Of a DNA stretch of 64,000 bases, positions 22,534-30,605 are shown piece after piece. A program made the position numbers and the translations under genes. Each line of letters starts with the position of its first letter. The stretch's first letter is position 1. Source of the stretch: Caenimonas sp. SL110 (GTDB lineage: Bacteria; Pseudomonadota; Gammaproteobacteria; Burkholderiales; Burkholderiaceae_C); NCBI RefSeq assembly GCF_001044395.1, contig NZ_JANU01000005.1, positions 1 to 64,000 on the forward strand, written 5' to 3'. The notes under the pieces were generated by a model. The model saw only the letters and a list, made by a program, of their open reading frames with translations. It was not told the origin of the DNA and searched no databases.

Positions 22534-24168
22534 ATGAGCGAAACCACTTTCGACTACATCATCATCGGCGGCGGCACGGCGGGCTGCCTGCTGGCCAACC
22601 GCCTTTCAGCCGACCGCAAATGCCGCGTGCTGCTGCTGGAAGCCGGACGGCGCGACGACTACCACTGGATTCACATCCCGGTGGGCTACCTGTATTGCAT
22701 TGGCAATCCCCGCACCGACTGGCTCTACAACACCGAGGCCGACGCAGGCCTGAACGGTCGCACGCTGCGTTACCCGCGCGGCAAGACGCTCGGCGGCTGC
22801 TCCAGCATCAACGGCATGATCTACATGCGCGGCCAGTCGCGCGACTACGACGGCTGGGCCAGGCAGACCGGCGACGCGAACTGGACCTGGGACAACTGCC
22901 TGCCCTTCTTCAAGAAGCACGAGGATTACTACAAGGGTGCCGACGCGCTGCATGGTGCCGGCGGCGAATGGCGCGTCGAGAAGCAGCGCGTGCGCTGGGA
23001 CATCCTCGACGCCTTCGCACAGGCAGCGCAGGAAGCGGGCATACCCCACAGCGAAGACTTCAACCGCGGCGACAACGAAGGCGTCGGCTACTTCCAGGTC
23101 AACCAGAAAGAGGGCTGGCGCTGGAACACCGCCAAGGCATTCTTGCGGCCGACTTGCTACGGACGACCCAACTTCGAGATGTGGACGATGGCGCAGGTGA
23201 CCAGCCTCGTGATCGAGACCCAGCCCGATGGCAGCAAGCGCTGCACCGGTGCGCGCGTCTGGGCCGATAGCGAAATGGTCACGGTGACCGCCGAACGCGA
23301 AGTCCTGCTGTGCGCGGGCAGCATCGGTTCGCCGCAAATCCTGCAGCTGTCGGGCATCGGGCCTTCGGCGTTGCTCAAGCAGCACGGCATCGACGTGGTC
23401 CTGGATGCGCCGGGCGTCGGTGCCAACCTGCAGGACCATTTGCAGATCCGGGCGGTGTACAAGGTCGATGGTGTTTCAACGCTCAACACGATGGCCAACA
23501 GCTGGTTCGGCAAGGCCAAGATAGCCCTGGAATACGCGTTGAAGCGCACCGGTCCGATGAGCGCAGCGCCTTCGCAGCTCGGTGCGTTCACCCGCAGTTC
23601 GCCAGAGCGGCCCTACGCCAACATCGAATACCACGTGCAACCGCTCAGCCTGGATGCATTCGGCGAGCCGCTGCATGGCTTCAACGCATTCACGGCCAGT
23701 GTCTGCAACCTGAACCCGACCAGCCGCGGCACCGTTCAGATCAGAAGCAACAAGTTTGAAGACGCACCGCTCATTGCACCGAACTACCTGAGCACGGAAG
23801 AAGACCGAAAAGTCGCCGCCGAATCGCTGCGTGTCACGCGCCGCATTGCTTCGCAACCGGCGCTGGCGAAATTCAAACCGGTGGAATGGAAACCCGGCGC
23901 GCAGTACGAATCCGACGAGGACCTGGCGCGGCTGGCAGGTGATATCGCCACCACCATCTTCCATCCGGTCGGCACCACCAAGATGGGCGATGACGATGAT
24001 GCGATGGCGGTGCTCGATACCCAGATGAGGGTGCGCGGCATCGCGGGCCTGCGTGTGGTGGATGCCGGTGCGATGCCGACGATCACCAGCGGCAACACCA
24101 ACTCGCCAACCTTGATGATGGCCGAGAAAGCCGCCGACTGGATCCTGCGCGACAACCGCCGGGTCTAG
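22534..24168 (+). CDS. GMC-family FAD-dependent oxidoreductase (choline/alcohol dehydrogenase type)
   Basis: A 544-residue GMC oxidoreductase. The FAD-binding IIIGGGTAGCLLANRLS is at residues about 9-25. The GMC signatures YPRGKTLGGCSSINGMIYMR and GSIGSPQILQLSGIGP are present. The C-terminal catalytic region has HPVGTTKMG near residue 476 and a NTNSPTLMMAEKAAD tail. It lies 15 nt after mmsA and likely oxidises an alcohol feeding the same pathway. The substrate cannot be read from sequence. Confidence 0.92.
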   Translation: MSETTFDYIIIGGGTAGCLLANRLSADRKCRVLLLEAGRRDDYHWIHIPVGYLYCIGNPRTDWLYNTEADAGLNGRTLRYPRGKTLGGCSSINGMIYMRGQSRDYDGWARQTGDANWTWDNCLPFFKKHEDYYKGADALHGAGGEWRVEKQRVRWDILDAFAQAAQEAGIPHSEDFNRGDNEGVGYFQVNQKEGWRWNTAKAFLRPTCYGRPNFEMWTMAQVTSLVIETQPDGSKRCTGARVWADSEMVTVTAEREVLLCAGSIGSPQILQLSGIGPSALLKQHGIDVVLDAPGVGANLQDHLQIRAVYKVDGVSTLNTMANSWFGKAKIALEYALKRTGPMSAAPSQLGAFTRSSPERPYANIEYHVQPLSLDAFGEPLHGFNAFTASVCNLNPTSRGTVQIRSNKFEDAPLIAPNYLSTEEDRKVAAESLRVTRRIASQPALAKFKPVEWKPGAQYESDEDLARLAGDIATTIFHPVGTTKMGDDDDAMAVLDTQMRVRGIAGLRVVDAGAMPTITSGNTNSPTLMMAEKAADWILRDNRRV

Positions 24169-24183
24169 CCTGCCCAGGCTGAC

Positions 24184-24663
24184 CTAGCGCAAGCCACCGA
24201 CATAGCGCGGCTCTGCGGGATTGCGCGGGCGCGGCTTGCCGTCTTCAAGGATGGACTCGGCAAAGCCTGTCGATTCGCCGAAGGGGACCGAGTGGGCGAA
24301 TCCGCTGGGCGCGACAACCGGAACCACCGGCGCTGCCGGCGCTATCGGCGCCTGCACGGCCGCAGGCGGCTGCGGCGCGGCCTGGAATGCGGCGTTGCGC
24401 TCCTTCAACATCTGTATCGCCGTCTGCGCGAGCGGCCTGTGGGCCACAGGCGTCGGTTCGAGCGCTACCCGCTCCAGCTTGTCGGCCCATTCGGCCAGGT
24501 CGGCATGGCCGTCCTCCTGTGCCTTTGCGCGCGCGAATCGCACGATCTCCATCGCGTACTCGGCGTTCGAAGCCATCCACTCGGTATCCGTGACGCGACC
24601 CGTTTTTCGTCGCAGCAAGACATGCACGTGTGCGGCTACGGCGATCTTCTGGCTGGCCAGCAT
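24184..24663 (-). CDS. Conserved hypothetical protein with Pro/Ala-rich linker
   Basis: A 159-residue protein I do not recognise. The N-terminal half (residues 1-100) is charged and helical, with HVHVLLRRKTGRVTDTEW and two Glu/Lys-rich helices. Residues about 95-125 are a Pro/Ala-rich linker. The tail has GFAESILEDGKPRPRNPAEP. There is no signal peptide or membrane segment. It lies 46 nt downstream of amtB on the same strand and may be co-transcribed. Confidence 0.65.
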   Translation of the reverse strand: MLASQKIAVAAHVHVLLRRKTGRVTDTEWMASNAEYAMEIVRFARAKAQEDGHADLAEWADKLERVALEPTPVAHRPLAQTAIQMLKERNAAFQAAPQPPAAVQAPIAPAAPVVPVVAPSGFAHSVPFGESTGFAESILEDGKPRPRNPAEPRYVGGLR

Positions 24664-24709
24664 GATGAACCTCCTTGTACTTCAAACGGTGCGAAGGCTT
24701 TGGCGGGCA

Positions 24710-26194
24710 TCAGTTGGCCAGCCGCTCCCGGTGCTGCCCGATATCCAGGCCCGACAGTTCGGTCTGCTCGTCCACCCGCAGTCCCACGATCAGCTTGGTG
24801 ACCACGAGTAGGATGGCTGTGACCAACATGCTGTAGGCAGCCACTGCGCCGACGCTGATCAGCTGGGTCATGAAGCTTCCTTCCACACCCGAGATCGACT
24901 TGCTCGCGAGCAGTCCGGTCATCAGGGAGCCGACAATGCCGCCGATTCCATGCACGCCGAACACGTCAAGCGAGTCATCGGCGCGCAGCATGCGCTTGAG
25001 CGCGGTAGCGCCCCAATAGCAGGCCAGACCCGCGACTGCGCCGATCAGCAGGGCGGATTTGGGTGTCACGAAGCCGGCCGCCGGGGTGATCGCCACAAGG
25101 CCCGCCACAAGGCCTGAGCACAGCCCCAACAGCGACGGACGTCCGCGCACGACCCATTCGCCAAGCATCCAGGCCATCGCGCCCGCCGCGGCGGCAATAT
25201 GCGTGACCAGCACGGCCAGGCCCGCACGCCCATCGGAGGCCACCGCCGAGCCTGCGTTGAAGCCGAACCAGCCGACCCACAGCAGGCCGGCGCCGGCCAT
25301 GGTCAGTCCGAGGTTGAAAGGCTCGAATGCCTCGCGACCATAGCCGCGCCGGGGGCCCAGGAAATACGCACAGACGAGACCGGTCACGCCCGCATTGATG
25401 TGCACGACGGACCCGCCCGCGAAATCGAGCGCTCCAAGCTGTGCCAGCCAGCCGCCCGGCTCCCACACCCAGTGGGCGATGGGCGCGTAAACCAGCAGCG
25501 ACCACATGGCGATGAACAGGAGCATCGCGGAGAACTTCATGCGTTCGACGAAGGCACCGACGATCAGCGCGGCCGTGATGATCGCGAACGTCAGCTGGAA
25601 CATGGCGTACACCGACTCGGGGATGTTCGGCGCGATGTGACTGACCATCACCTTGCCCGACTCCTTGAAGTAATCCATGCCTTCGAACCACATCCGGCTG
25701 CCATTGCCGATCAAATTGCTGCCGGGCGTAAAGGCCCACGAGTAGCCAACCGCAAACCACAGCAGTGACACGAGCCCGGTGATGGCAACGACGCAGGCCA
25801 TCGTGTTGATCACGCTCTTCTTGCGCACCATCCCGGCATAGAACAGCGCGATGCCGGGCAGCGTCATCAACAGCACCAGGGCGGTCGACGTCATCATCCA
25901 GGCGGTGTCAGCACCATTGATCGTGTCCACGCCGACAAGGCTGGGCTTGGTCAGGGGAGCCGCTGGTGGCGGGGCGGGCGGGGCTGCCGGGACCGCCGCA
26001 GGCACCGGTGTGATCTGCAGGACCGGAGCGGCGATGACAGGGGTCGTTTCGGGTGCAGCAGCGGCTGCATTCGTCGCTGGGGCCGCCACAGGCGTTTGAG
26101 AGGTCGCCGGAACAGGCTGTTGCGCGATCCCGATGCCATGGCATGCAAGCCAGATTCCAGCCGCGAGCGCGGCGTGTGATGCGACCCTGAACAT
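24710..26194 (-). CDS. amtB: Ammonium transporter with extended N-terminus
   Basis: An Amt/Mep/Rh ammonium channel of 494 residues. From the ATG at 26194 there is a signal peptide (about residues 1-24), then a Pro/Ala-rich stretch (25-90). The Amt core of 11 membrane helices follows, starting ADTAWMMTSTALVLLMTLPG. Core motifs include FVERMKFSAML, the DFAGGSVVHINAG segment and the DDSLDVFGVHGIGG histidine motif. No glnK lies beside it, unlike the usual pairing. Confidence 0.93.
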   Translation of the reverse strand: MFRVASHAALAAGIWLACHGIGIAQQPVPATSQTPVAAPATNAAAAAPETTPVIAAPVLQITPVPAAVPAAPPAPPPAAPLTKPSLVGVDTINGADTAWMMTSTALVLLMTLPGIALFYAGMVRKKSVINTMACVVAITGLVSLLWFAVGYSWAFTPGSNLIGNGSRMWFEGMDYFKESGKVMVSHIAPNIPESVYAMFQLTFAIITAALIVGAFVERMKFSAMLLFIAMWSLLVYAPIAHWVWEPGGWLAQLGALDFAGGSVVHINAGVTGLVCAYFLGPRRGYGREAFEPFNLGLTMAGAGLLWVGWFGFNAGSAVASDGRAGLAVLVTHIAAAAGAMAWMLGEWVVRGRPSLLGLCSGLVAGLVAITPAAGFVTPKSALLIGAVAGLACYWGATALKRMLRADDSLDVFGVHGIGGIVGSLMTGLLASKSISGVEGSFMTQLISVGAVAAYSMLVTAILLVVTKLIVGLRVDEQTELSGLDIGQHRERLAN

Positions 26195-26221
26195 TGATAC
26201 ACCTTTTGTTTTGTTGCCCAA

Positions 26222-26481
26222 CAGCGGGGCAGTCGCATAAGTCGTGCCAGCGGAAATTCAAACTTCTGCGCATCCACGACCACCCCGCCGCAGAAGGAAC
26301 GCCCAACGCGGGAAAGTCCCGATGCACTGATGGGGTGCAAAAGATAGATTGCATGCACTCGCGACCGGGCCCAGTGTCCGCGAAGGGCGAGGGACCGAGG
26401 AGACAAGCAGAACACGACAAGATTCATTCAGGCATCCGACGAGATGCCCTTCGCAAGGCGCCGCTGGACGGCGCCTTTTTT
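26222..26481 (+). ncRNA. Candidate small RNA divergent from amtB
   Basis: A strong plus-strand terminator ends at 26481 with no plus-strand gene upstream for over 2 kb. It is preceded by a second 6-bp hairpin at 26431-26448 (GGCATC / GATGCC). The stretch 26222-26430 has no ORF I can support. This pattern suggests a small RNA starting somewhere after 26222. The 5' end and promoter are not resolved. Confidence 0.35.
26455..26481 (+). terminator. Intrinsic terminator, plus strand
   Basis: Perfect 9-bp arms AAGGCGCCG / CGGCGCCTT with a 5-nt loop, merging into six T residues (26476-26481). It lies 25 nt upstream of the gene at 26507 and has no annotated gene to terminate. Confidence 0.85.
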
Positions 26482-26506
26482 ATGGGGCGCAGCCGATAAT
26501 CCTGCG

Positions 26507-27040
26507 ATGGATGACATCGTCAGGCAGGCCATCGCCAAGTGGCCCAACGTTCCTCATTGCTATGGCTGGCTGGGCCTGGACGCCCGGGGCAACTGGTACA
26601 TGCGCGACGATCGCGTGCAGCAGGCCGGACCGTTCGCCCAACACAAGGGCTCGCTGCTCAAACACGAGAAGCTGATCGACTTCATCCAGCGCAACTACGA
26701 GGCCGATGCAACGGGGCAATGGTTCTTCCAGAACGGCCCCCAGCGGGTCTATGTCGAACTTGAAGTCGCCCCCTTCGTCTGGCGCGTCGACCCTGATTTC
26801 GCAGTGCATGCCCATACCGGACAGCAAGCCCAGTTTCGGGCCGCGTTCGTCGATGAGCCCGGCCGACTCTATTTACAGACCGACGTGGGCTTTGGCGTGG
26901 TGCACACACAGGACATGGGGCTTGCTGCAGATGCCATCGAGCAGGGGCTGTGGGTACCGCAGGACATCCACTCAGCCGCATTGCAGGAACAGTTCGGATT
27001 CGTCCTGAGTCCAGCCGCCTTGAACGCCAGCCGGCCATGA
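26507..27040 (+). CDS. Conserved beta-proteobacterial protein of unknown function (DUF type)
   Basis: A 177-residue soluble protein. Its features are WPNVPHCYGWLGLDARGNWY, HEKLIDFIQRNYEADATGQW and FFQNGPQRVYVELE near residues 75-88, which resemble a conserved DUF family of Burkholderiales. I cannot give its Pfam number with confidence. The ATG at 26507 follows the terminator of the candidate small RNA. The stop codon overlaps the shared terminator hairpin with the convergent cytochrome gene. Confidence 0.75.
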   Translation: MDDIVRQAIAKWPNVPHCYGWLGLDARGNWYMRDDRVQQAGPFAQHKGSLLKHEKLIDFIQRNYEADATGQWFFQNGPQRVYVELEVAPFVWRVDPDFAVHAHTGQQAQFRAAFVDEPGRLYLQTDVGFGVVHTQDMGLAADAIEQGLWVPQDIHSAALQEQFGFVLSPAALNASRP

Positions 27041-27066
27041 AAAAAGCCGGTCGATGGACCGGCTTT
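27040..27066 (-). terminator. Terminator of the cytochrome c gene (convergent)
   Basis: Ten-base arms AAAGCCGGTC / GACCGGCTTT with a 4-nt loop, followed on the minus strand by six T residues. It lies 20 nt after the cytochrome stop. It also includes the last base of the plus-strand stop codon, so it may serve both genes. Confidence 0.88.
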
Positions 27067-27086
27067 GATGCCTGGAGTTCGTTGCC

Positions 27087-27986
27087 CTACTTCGCGGCGT
27101 TGACCATGTACTCGACCGCTGCCTTGATATCAGCCTCGGAGGCGCTGGCTGCCAGGCCCTTGGGCGGCATGGCACCCTTGCCGTTGATGACGCTCTTGAC
27201 CAGAGCTGGAATGCCGGTCGCGATGCGAGGCGCCCACGCAGCCTTGTCGCCAAATTTCGGCGCGGTAGGTATCGCACCCGAGTGGCAGGTGACACAGGCT
27301 TGCTTGTAGAGCGCTTCGCCAGCGGGACCTGCGGCGGCAACCTGAGTTGCCGGTGCGGGAGCCGGCGTTGCGGCTGCTGCCGGAGCTGCGGCGATGGCTG
27401 CCGGCGCTGCGGCAGGGGCCGCTGCTGATGCTGCAGCGGTGGTGGCTGCCGCAGGGCGCTGCGGCTCGGCGAAGGTGGCCCCAGCCGAATTGGCCATGTA
27501 CGCCGCAGCTCGCGCAATTTCGATGTCGTCGAAGTCACCACCTGATTGCGCTGGCATGGTGTTCTTGCCCTTCAAGGCAGACTGCACGAGCGCCTCGAAA
27601 CCGGTCTTGATGCGAGCGGCCCAGGCGGCAGTGTCGCCCAGGTGGGGCGCGCCGGGGATTCCCGGTGTGCCGTGGCAGGTCGCGCACTGGGCCTTGAAAA
27701 CTTCCTCGCCGCTCTTGAGGGCGCGGTTGGCATCGCGGATCTCTACCGAGCCAACCTTGCTGATGCGCGCTGCCACGCCTTTGTCGAGGTCCTGGGTGGA
27801 GACGCCGCCGAGCACATGGCTCTCGCCCTGCTTGTTGCCGGAAGGCTTGTTGTCCGACACCACGTAGTTCACGAATCCGATGATCGCGAATACCGGGATC
27901 ACGAATGAAAAGAACACCGCGAGCAGCAACTGTTGAGGGGTCTTGATCGGGCCGGTGTGGGCTTCTTCCTGGGTGCTATCGCTCAT
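27087..27986 (-). CDS. Membrane-anchored diheme c-type cytochrome (cytochrome c5-like)
   Basis: A 299-residue protein with an N-terminal membrane anchor (about residues 20-42) and two class I cytochrome domains facing the periplasm. The haem sites are CATCH at 101-105 and CVTCH at 231-235. Likely axial methionines are in NTMPAQSG (M144) and GAMPPKG. An Ala/Pro-rich linker of about 50 residues (about 175-220) joins the domains. It probably shuttles electrons to a terminal oxidase. Confidence 0.92.
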   Translation of the reverse strand: MSDSTQEEAHTGPIKTPQQLLLAVFFSFVIPVFAIIGFVNYVVSDNKPSGNKQGESHVLGGVSTQDLDKGVAARISKVGSVEIRDANRALKSGEEVFKAQCATCHGTPGIPGAPHLGDTAAWAARIKTGFEALVQSALKGKNTMPAQSGGDFDDIEIARAAAYMANSAGATFAEPQRPAAATTAAASAAAPAAAPAAIAAAPAAAATPAPAPATQVAAAGPAGEALYKQACVTCHSGAIPTAPKFGDKAAWAPRIATGIPALVKSVINGKGAMPPKGLAASASEADIKAAVEYMVNAAK

Positions 27987-28123
27987 GGCGTCCTCAAAAT
28001 TGGCGGGGCGTTGAAATCAACCTTTGATTATAGCTAGGCGCTCGTTCCGTCCTTTATCAGTACCGCCACAAGATTGCAGCCCGCGCCAATCAGGGATAAT
28101 GCGCCCTCGCATGCAATTGCAAT

Positions 28124-28199
28124 GCGGCTGTAGCTCAGTGGATAGAGTATTGGCCTCCGAAGCCAAGGGTCGTGGGTTCGATCCCCGCCAGCCGCACCA
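28124..28199 (+). tRNA. tRNA-Arg (anticodon CCG)
   Basis: A complete 76-nt tRNA. The acceptor stem GCGGCTG pairs with CAGCCGC, CCA is encoded, and the anticodon loop CTCCGAA gives CCG. The T-arm GGTTCGATCC is standard. A GATAAT box lies about 25 nt upstream. It borders a truncated integrase, so it is a likely integration site. Confidence 0.97.
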
Positions 28200-28284
28200 G
28201 ACAATCCTAGGGCCTTGATCCTCAAGGACTCTCGCGCCTCACCGCTCGCTGCTGCGACATCGCCTCAGTACAAAAGGCGTTGAG

Positions 28285-28749
28285 ATGACGAATCATCTTT
28301 CTCGTCGCGGTGGCATTTGGTGGGCACGCTTGGTCGTACCTGCACGGCTACGCAAGGCCCTTGGCCAGCGCGAAGTTACCAAGTCCACAAGAACACACGA
28401 GCTGCACGTGGCGAAGCTCGTGGCAGCGGTCATGATCGCCAACGGGCGAAAGCCGTTATTGACGTCGCAGTCTCGCCTCATGAGTTCCGACGTCCTGAAG
28501 TTGTTGGGCCCAGCACCCACCGTCAGTATCGGCGGCACGAAACCCATCGACGACGTGACCCTGTACCGGATTTGGGATCGTGCAGGTACAGAGAAATTCG
28601 GCATGATGAAAGCCCCGCAGGGGCAGGCGCTTGTCGTGAAGAAGAGCAAGCTCACCGACAAGCAAATCGCGTTTGCGCTCAAGCAGATCGTGGCCGATCT
28701 GCGCCTGGACAAGGCGATGCTGCAGGCGGTAGTCGCAAAAAAGCTCTGA
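28285..28749 (+). pseudogene. Truncated phage-type integrase N-terminus fused to decayed IS3 OrfA
   Basis: This 154-residue frame is a chimera. Residues 1 to about 75 resemble the N-terminal arm of tyrosine integrases (YL-type SRRGGIWWARLVVPARLRKA, then GQREVTKSTRT). No catalytic domain follows. The last ~40 residues are IS3 OrfA ends (KKSKLTDKQIAFALKQ joined directly to ADLRLDKAMLQ), missing the middle ~50 residues including the helix-turn-helix. The integrase begins 86 nt after tRNA-Arg, as island integrases do. Confidence 0.75.
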
Positions 28750-29624
28750 GGCCCTCGCAGCGGCGCGAGTTGGTGCCGGAGTTGATGCGGCATTTCGGAT
28801 GCAGTCAGCGCATAGCGCTGCGCATCGTGAGGATGTCGTCATCGACGTATCTGTATGTCTCCCAGCGCAAGGATGAGAGCATCCTGAAGTCGCGAATCAA
28901 GGAGATCACCGACACGCGAGTGCACTACGGCTATCGCCGGGTGCATGTGATGCTGCGCCGCGAGGGCCACATGGACAACGTCAAGCGGGTGTATCGCCTT
29001 TACCGGGAGGAAGGCCTGTCGTTGCGTTTGAAGCGCCCCCGGCGCAACAAGGCAGCGCAGCTGCGCCAACCCAAACAACTGGCTCACGCCATCAATGAAA
29101 TCTGGAGCATGGATTTCGTCGCCGACAACCTGTTTGATGGTCGCAAACTTCGGATGCTGACGGTGGTGGATCTATACACCCGCGAATGTCTGGCCATCGA
29201 CGTGGGCCAAAGCTTGAAAGGGGAAGATGTCGTGAGAGTTCTGAACAACACTGCTGAACGACGCGGCCTGCCGCAGACTATCAAGACGGAAAACGGCAGC
29301 GAGTTCATATCCAAAGTGATGGACAAGTGGGCCCATGAGCGTGGTGTCGAACTTGACTTCAGCCGGCCGGGCAAGCCAACGGACAACGCCAACGTAGAGA
29401 GCTTCAACGGTCGGCTGCGCCAGGAGTGTTTGAACGCGACCTGGTTCATGTCGTTGGACGACGCCAAAGGCAAGATCGGTGCGTGGCGCGAGTACTACAA
29501 CGAGAGTCGTCCCCACAGTGCGCCAGACTGGATCACACCCGCCGAATTCGCCCGCCGTTGCAGGCAGCTGCCTGCAACGGCGATGTCAGAGACGCCGGAA
29601 ATCTCTACTTCCGAGCGGTACTAG
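28743..29624 (+). CDS. IS3-family transposase OrfB (DDE integrase domain)
   Basis: About 293 residues read in the -1 frame from OrfA. It has an N-terminal HTH_21-like region (YGYRRVHVMLRREGH) and an rve integrase core. DDE residues are D in SMDFVAD and E in DNANVESFNG. The second Asp position reads TENGSEF, with GAA at 29289-29291 where the family has Asp. That change probably weakens or abolishes catalysis. The C-terminus contains a perfect 30-bp palindrome at the DNA level. Confidence 0.85.
   Translation, partial: ALRPSQRRELVPELMRHFGCSQRIALRIVRMSSSTYLYVSQRKDESILKSRIKEITDTRVHYGYRRVHVMLRREGHMDNVKRVYRLYREEGLSLRLKRPRRNKAAQLRQPKQLAHAINEIWSMDFVADNLFDGRKLRMLTVVDLYTRECLAIDVGQSLKGEDVVRVLNNTAERRGLPQTIKTENGSEFISKVMDKWAHERGVELDFSRPGKPTDNANVESFNGRLRQECLNATWFMSLDDAKGKIGAWREYYNESRPHSAPDWITPAEFARRCRQLPATAMSETPEISTSERY
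29553..29582. repeat. Perfect 30-bp palindrome in OrfB 3' end
   Basis: The two 15-bp halves CGCCGTTGCAGGCAG and CTGCCTGCAACGGCG are exact reverse complements with no loop. It lies inside the OrfB coding sequence, 42 bp before its stop codon ends. No T-run follows. Confidence 0.9.
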
Positions 29625-29633
29625 ATTGGGTGC

Positions 29634-29879
29634 AGGCTTCGCCAGACGGCCAACAACGACACATTCACCGACCTGAACGAGCGTGTCTATGAACGCACAC
29701 GAGTGACGATGAGGCGCGTGGCACTGCTGCCAGGACGCTCAGAAACAGGAATCACCCAATACCGCGCTGTTCTCGCGGCAATCGTCAGGGGCGACGCTGA
29801 CGAAGCGGAACTCAAGATCAGAGAGCTGAATCGAAGTGCCCGCGAATATATGTTGCGATACAAGAACTTTGTTCTTTGA
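29634..29879 (+). pseudogene. C-terminal fragment of a GntR/FCD-domain transcription regulator
   Basis: The frame from about 29634 to the TGA at 29877 translates to about 81 residues: RLRQTANNDTFTDLNERVYE, then QYRAVLAAIVRGDADEAELK. These match the last third of the FCD ligand-binding domain of GntR regulators. The N-terminal winged helix and the rest of FCD are missing. The IS right end appears to have replaced them. No start or promoter is evident. Confidence 0.72.
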
Positions 29880-30008
29880 AAGCTCAGCGAACACGAAGCG
29901 GGTCTTCATGGTCCCAACAAGAATGCCGACTTCACGATTTCTATTGGTTCACGACTGAACCGCTGAGCGGGATTGGAAAGATGTAGCCAAGTGAAGCACA
30001 AACAACGC

Positions 30009-30036
30009 AAAAAAATGCCCACCATATGGTGGGCAT
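30009..30036 (-). terminator. Terminator downstream of tRNA-fMet
   Basis: A 22-bp perfect palindrome (30015-30036, ATGCCCACCAT then its complement) is followed on the minus strand by seven T residues. It ends 7 nt after the tRNA-fMet CCA and closes the tRNA and possibly the whole alpha operon. Confidence 0.9.
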
Positions 30037-30042
30037 TGAATT

Positions 30043-30119
<77 letters not shown>

Positions 30120-30145
30120 CTTGAATTATAACCTGCCTGCGCTGC

Positions 30146-30541
30146 TTATTCCGCAGTAGGGGCATCAGCATCGTCGATAGATACAGGACGATCGACGAGC
30201 TCAACGAAAGCCATCGGCGCGTTGTCGCCAACACGGTAGCCATTCTTCAGAATGCGCGTGTAACCACCCGGACGGGCGTTGTAACGTGGACCGAGTTCGT
30301 TGAAAAGCTTGGTAACGATATCGCGGTCGCGCAGGCGGTCGAAAGCGAGACGCCGATTGGCGAGCGTCGGTTCCTTGGCAAGCGTGATCATGGGCTCAAC
30401 AACACGGCGCAATTCCTTGGCCTTGGGAACAGTAGTCCTGATGACTTCGTGCTGAAGCAGCGAAACCATCATGTTGCGCAGCATCGCGAGGCGGTGCGAA
30501 GTGGTGCGATTGAGTTTACGAAGGCCGTGGCCGTGACGCAT
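30146..30541 (-). CDS. rplQ: 50S ribosomal protein L17
   Basis: A 131-residue L17, which sits near the peptide exit tunnel. It starts [20 protein letters not shown] and has the usual core, plus a short acidic tail DDADAPTAE. It is the last protein gene of the alpha operon, after rpoA. Length and sequence are normal for beta-proteobacteria. Confidence 0.97.
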   Translation of the reverse strand: MRHGHGLRKLNRTTSHRLAMLRNMMVSLLQHEVIRTTVPKAKELRRVVEPMITLAKEPTLANRRLAFDRLRDRDIVTKLFNELGPRYNARPGGYTRILKNGYRVGDNAPMAFVELVDRPVSIDDADAPTAE

Positions 30542-30605
30542 GGTGTATTCCTTTCCTTATCTAAAACGCAGCCGTATCAGGTACTGCGAGTTCACCAATG
30601 ATTAA

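Larger units (their letters stand above)
28600..29635 (+). mobile_element. IS3-family insertion sequence remnant (IS407-like group)
   Basis: The element keeps a short OrfA remnant, an A-AAA-AAG slippery site at 28737-28743 and a full OrfB in the -1 frame. The right end is probably near 29635, where a GntR-type fragment begins. The left end is not resolved. I find no convincing terminal inverted repeats or target duplication. A weak match is GCCCAGCACCCA near 28508 against TGGGTGCAGGC near 29628. Boundaries are approximate. Confidence 0.7.

Noticed and set aside
26222..26454. RNase P RNA or tmRNA in the amtB upstream region
   Set aside because: Short GGAAAGTCC-like words occur, but the conserved cores of these RNAs are absent and the stretch is too short.
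28508..29638. GCCCAGCACCCA / TGGGTGCAGGC as the IS terminal repeats
   Set aside because: The match needs a gap, and the left copy lies within integrase-like coding sequence, so it is too weak to fix the ends.
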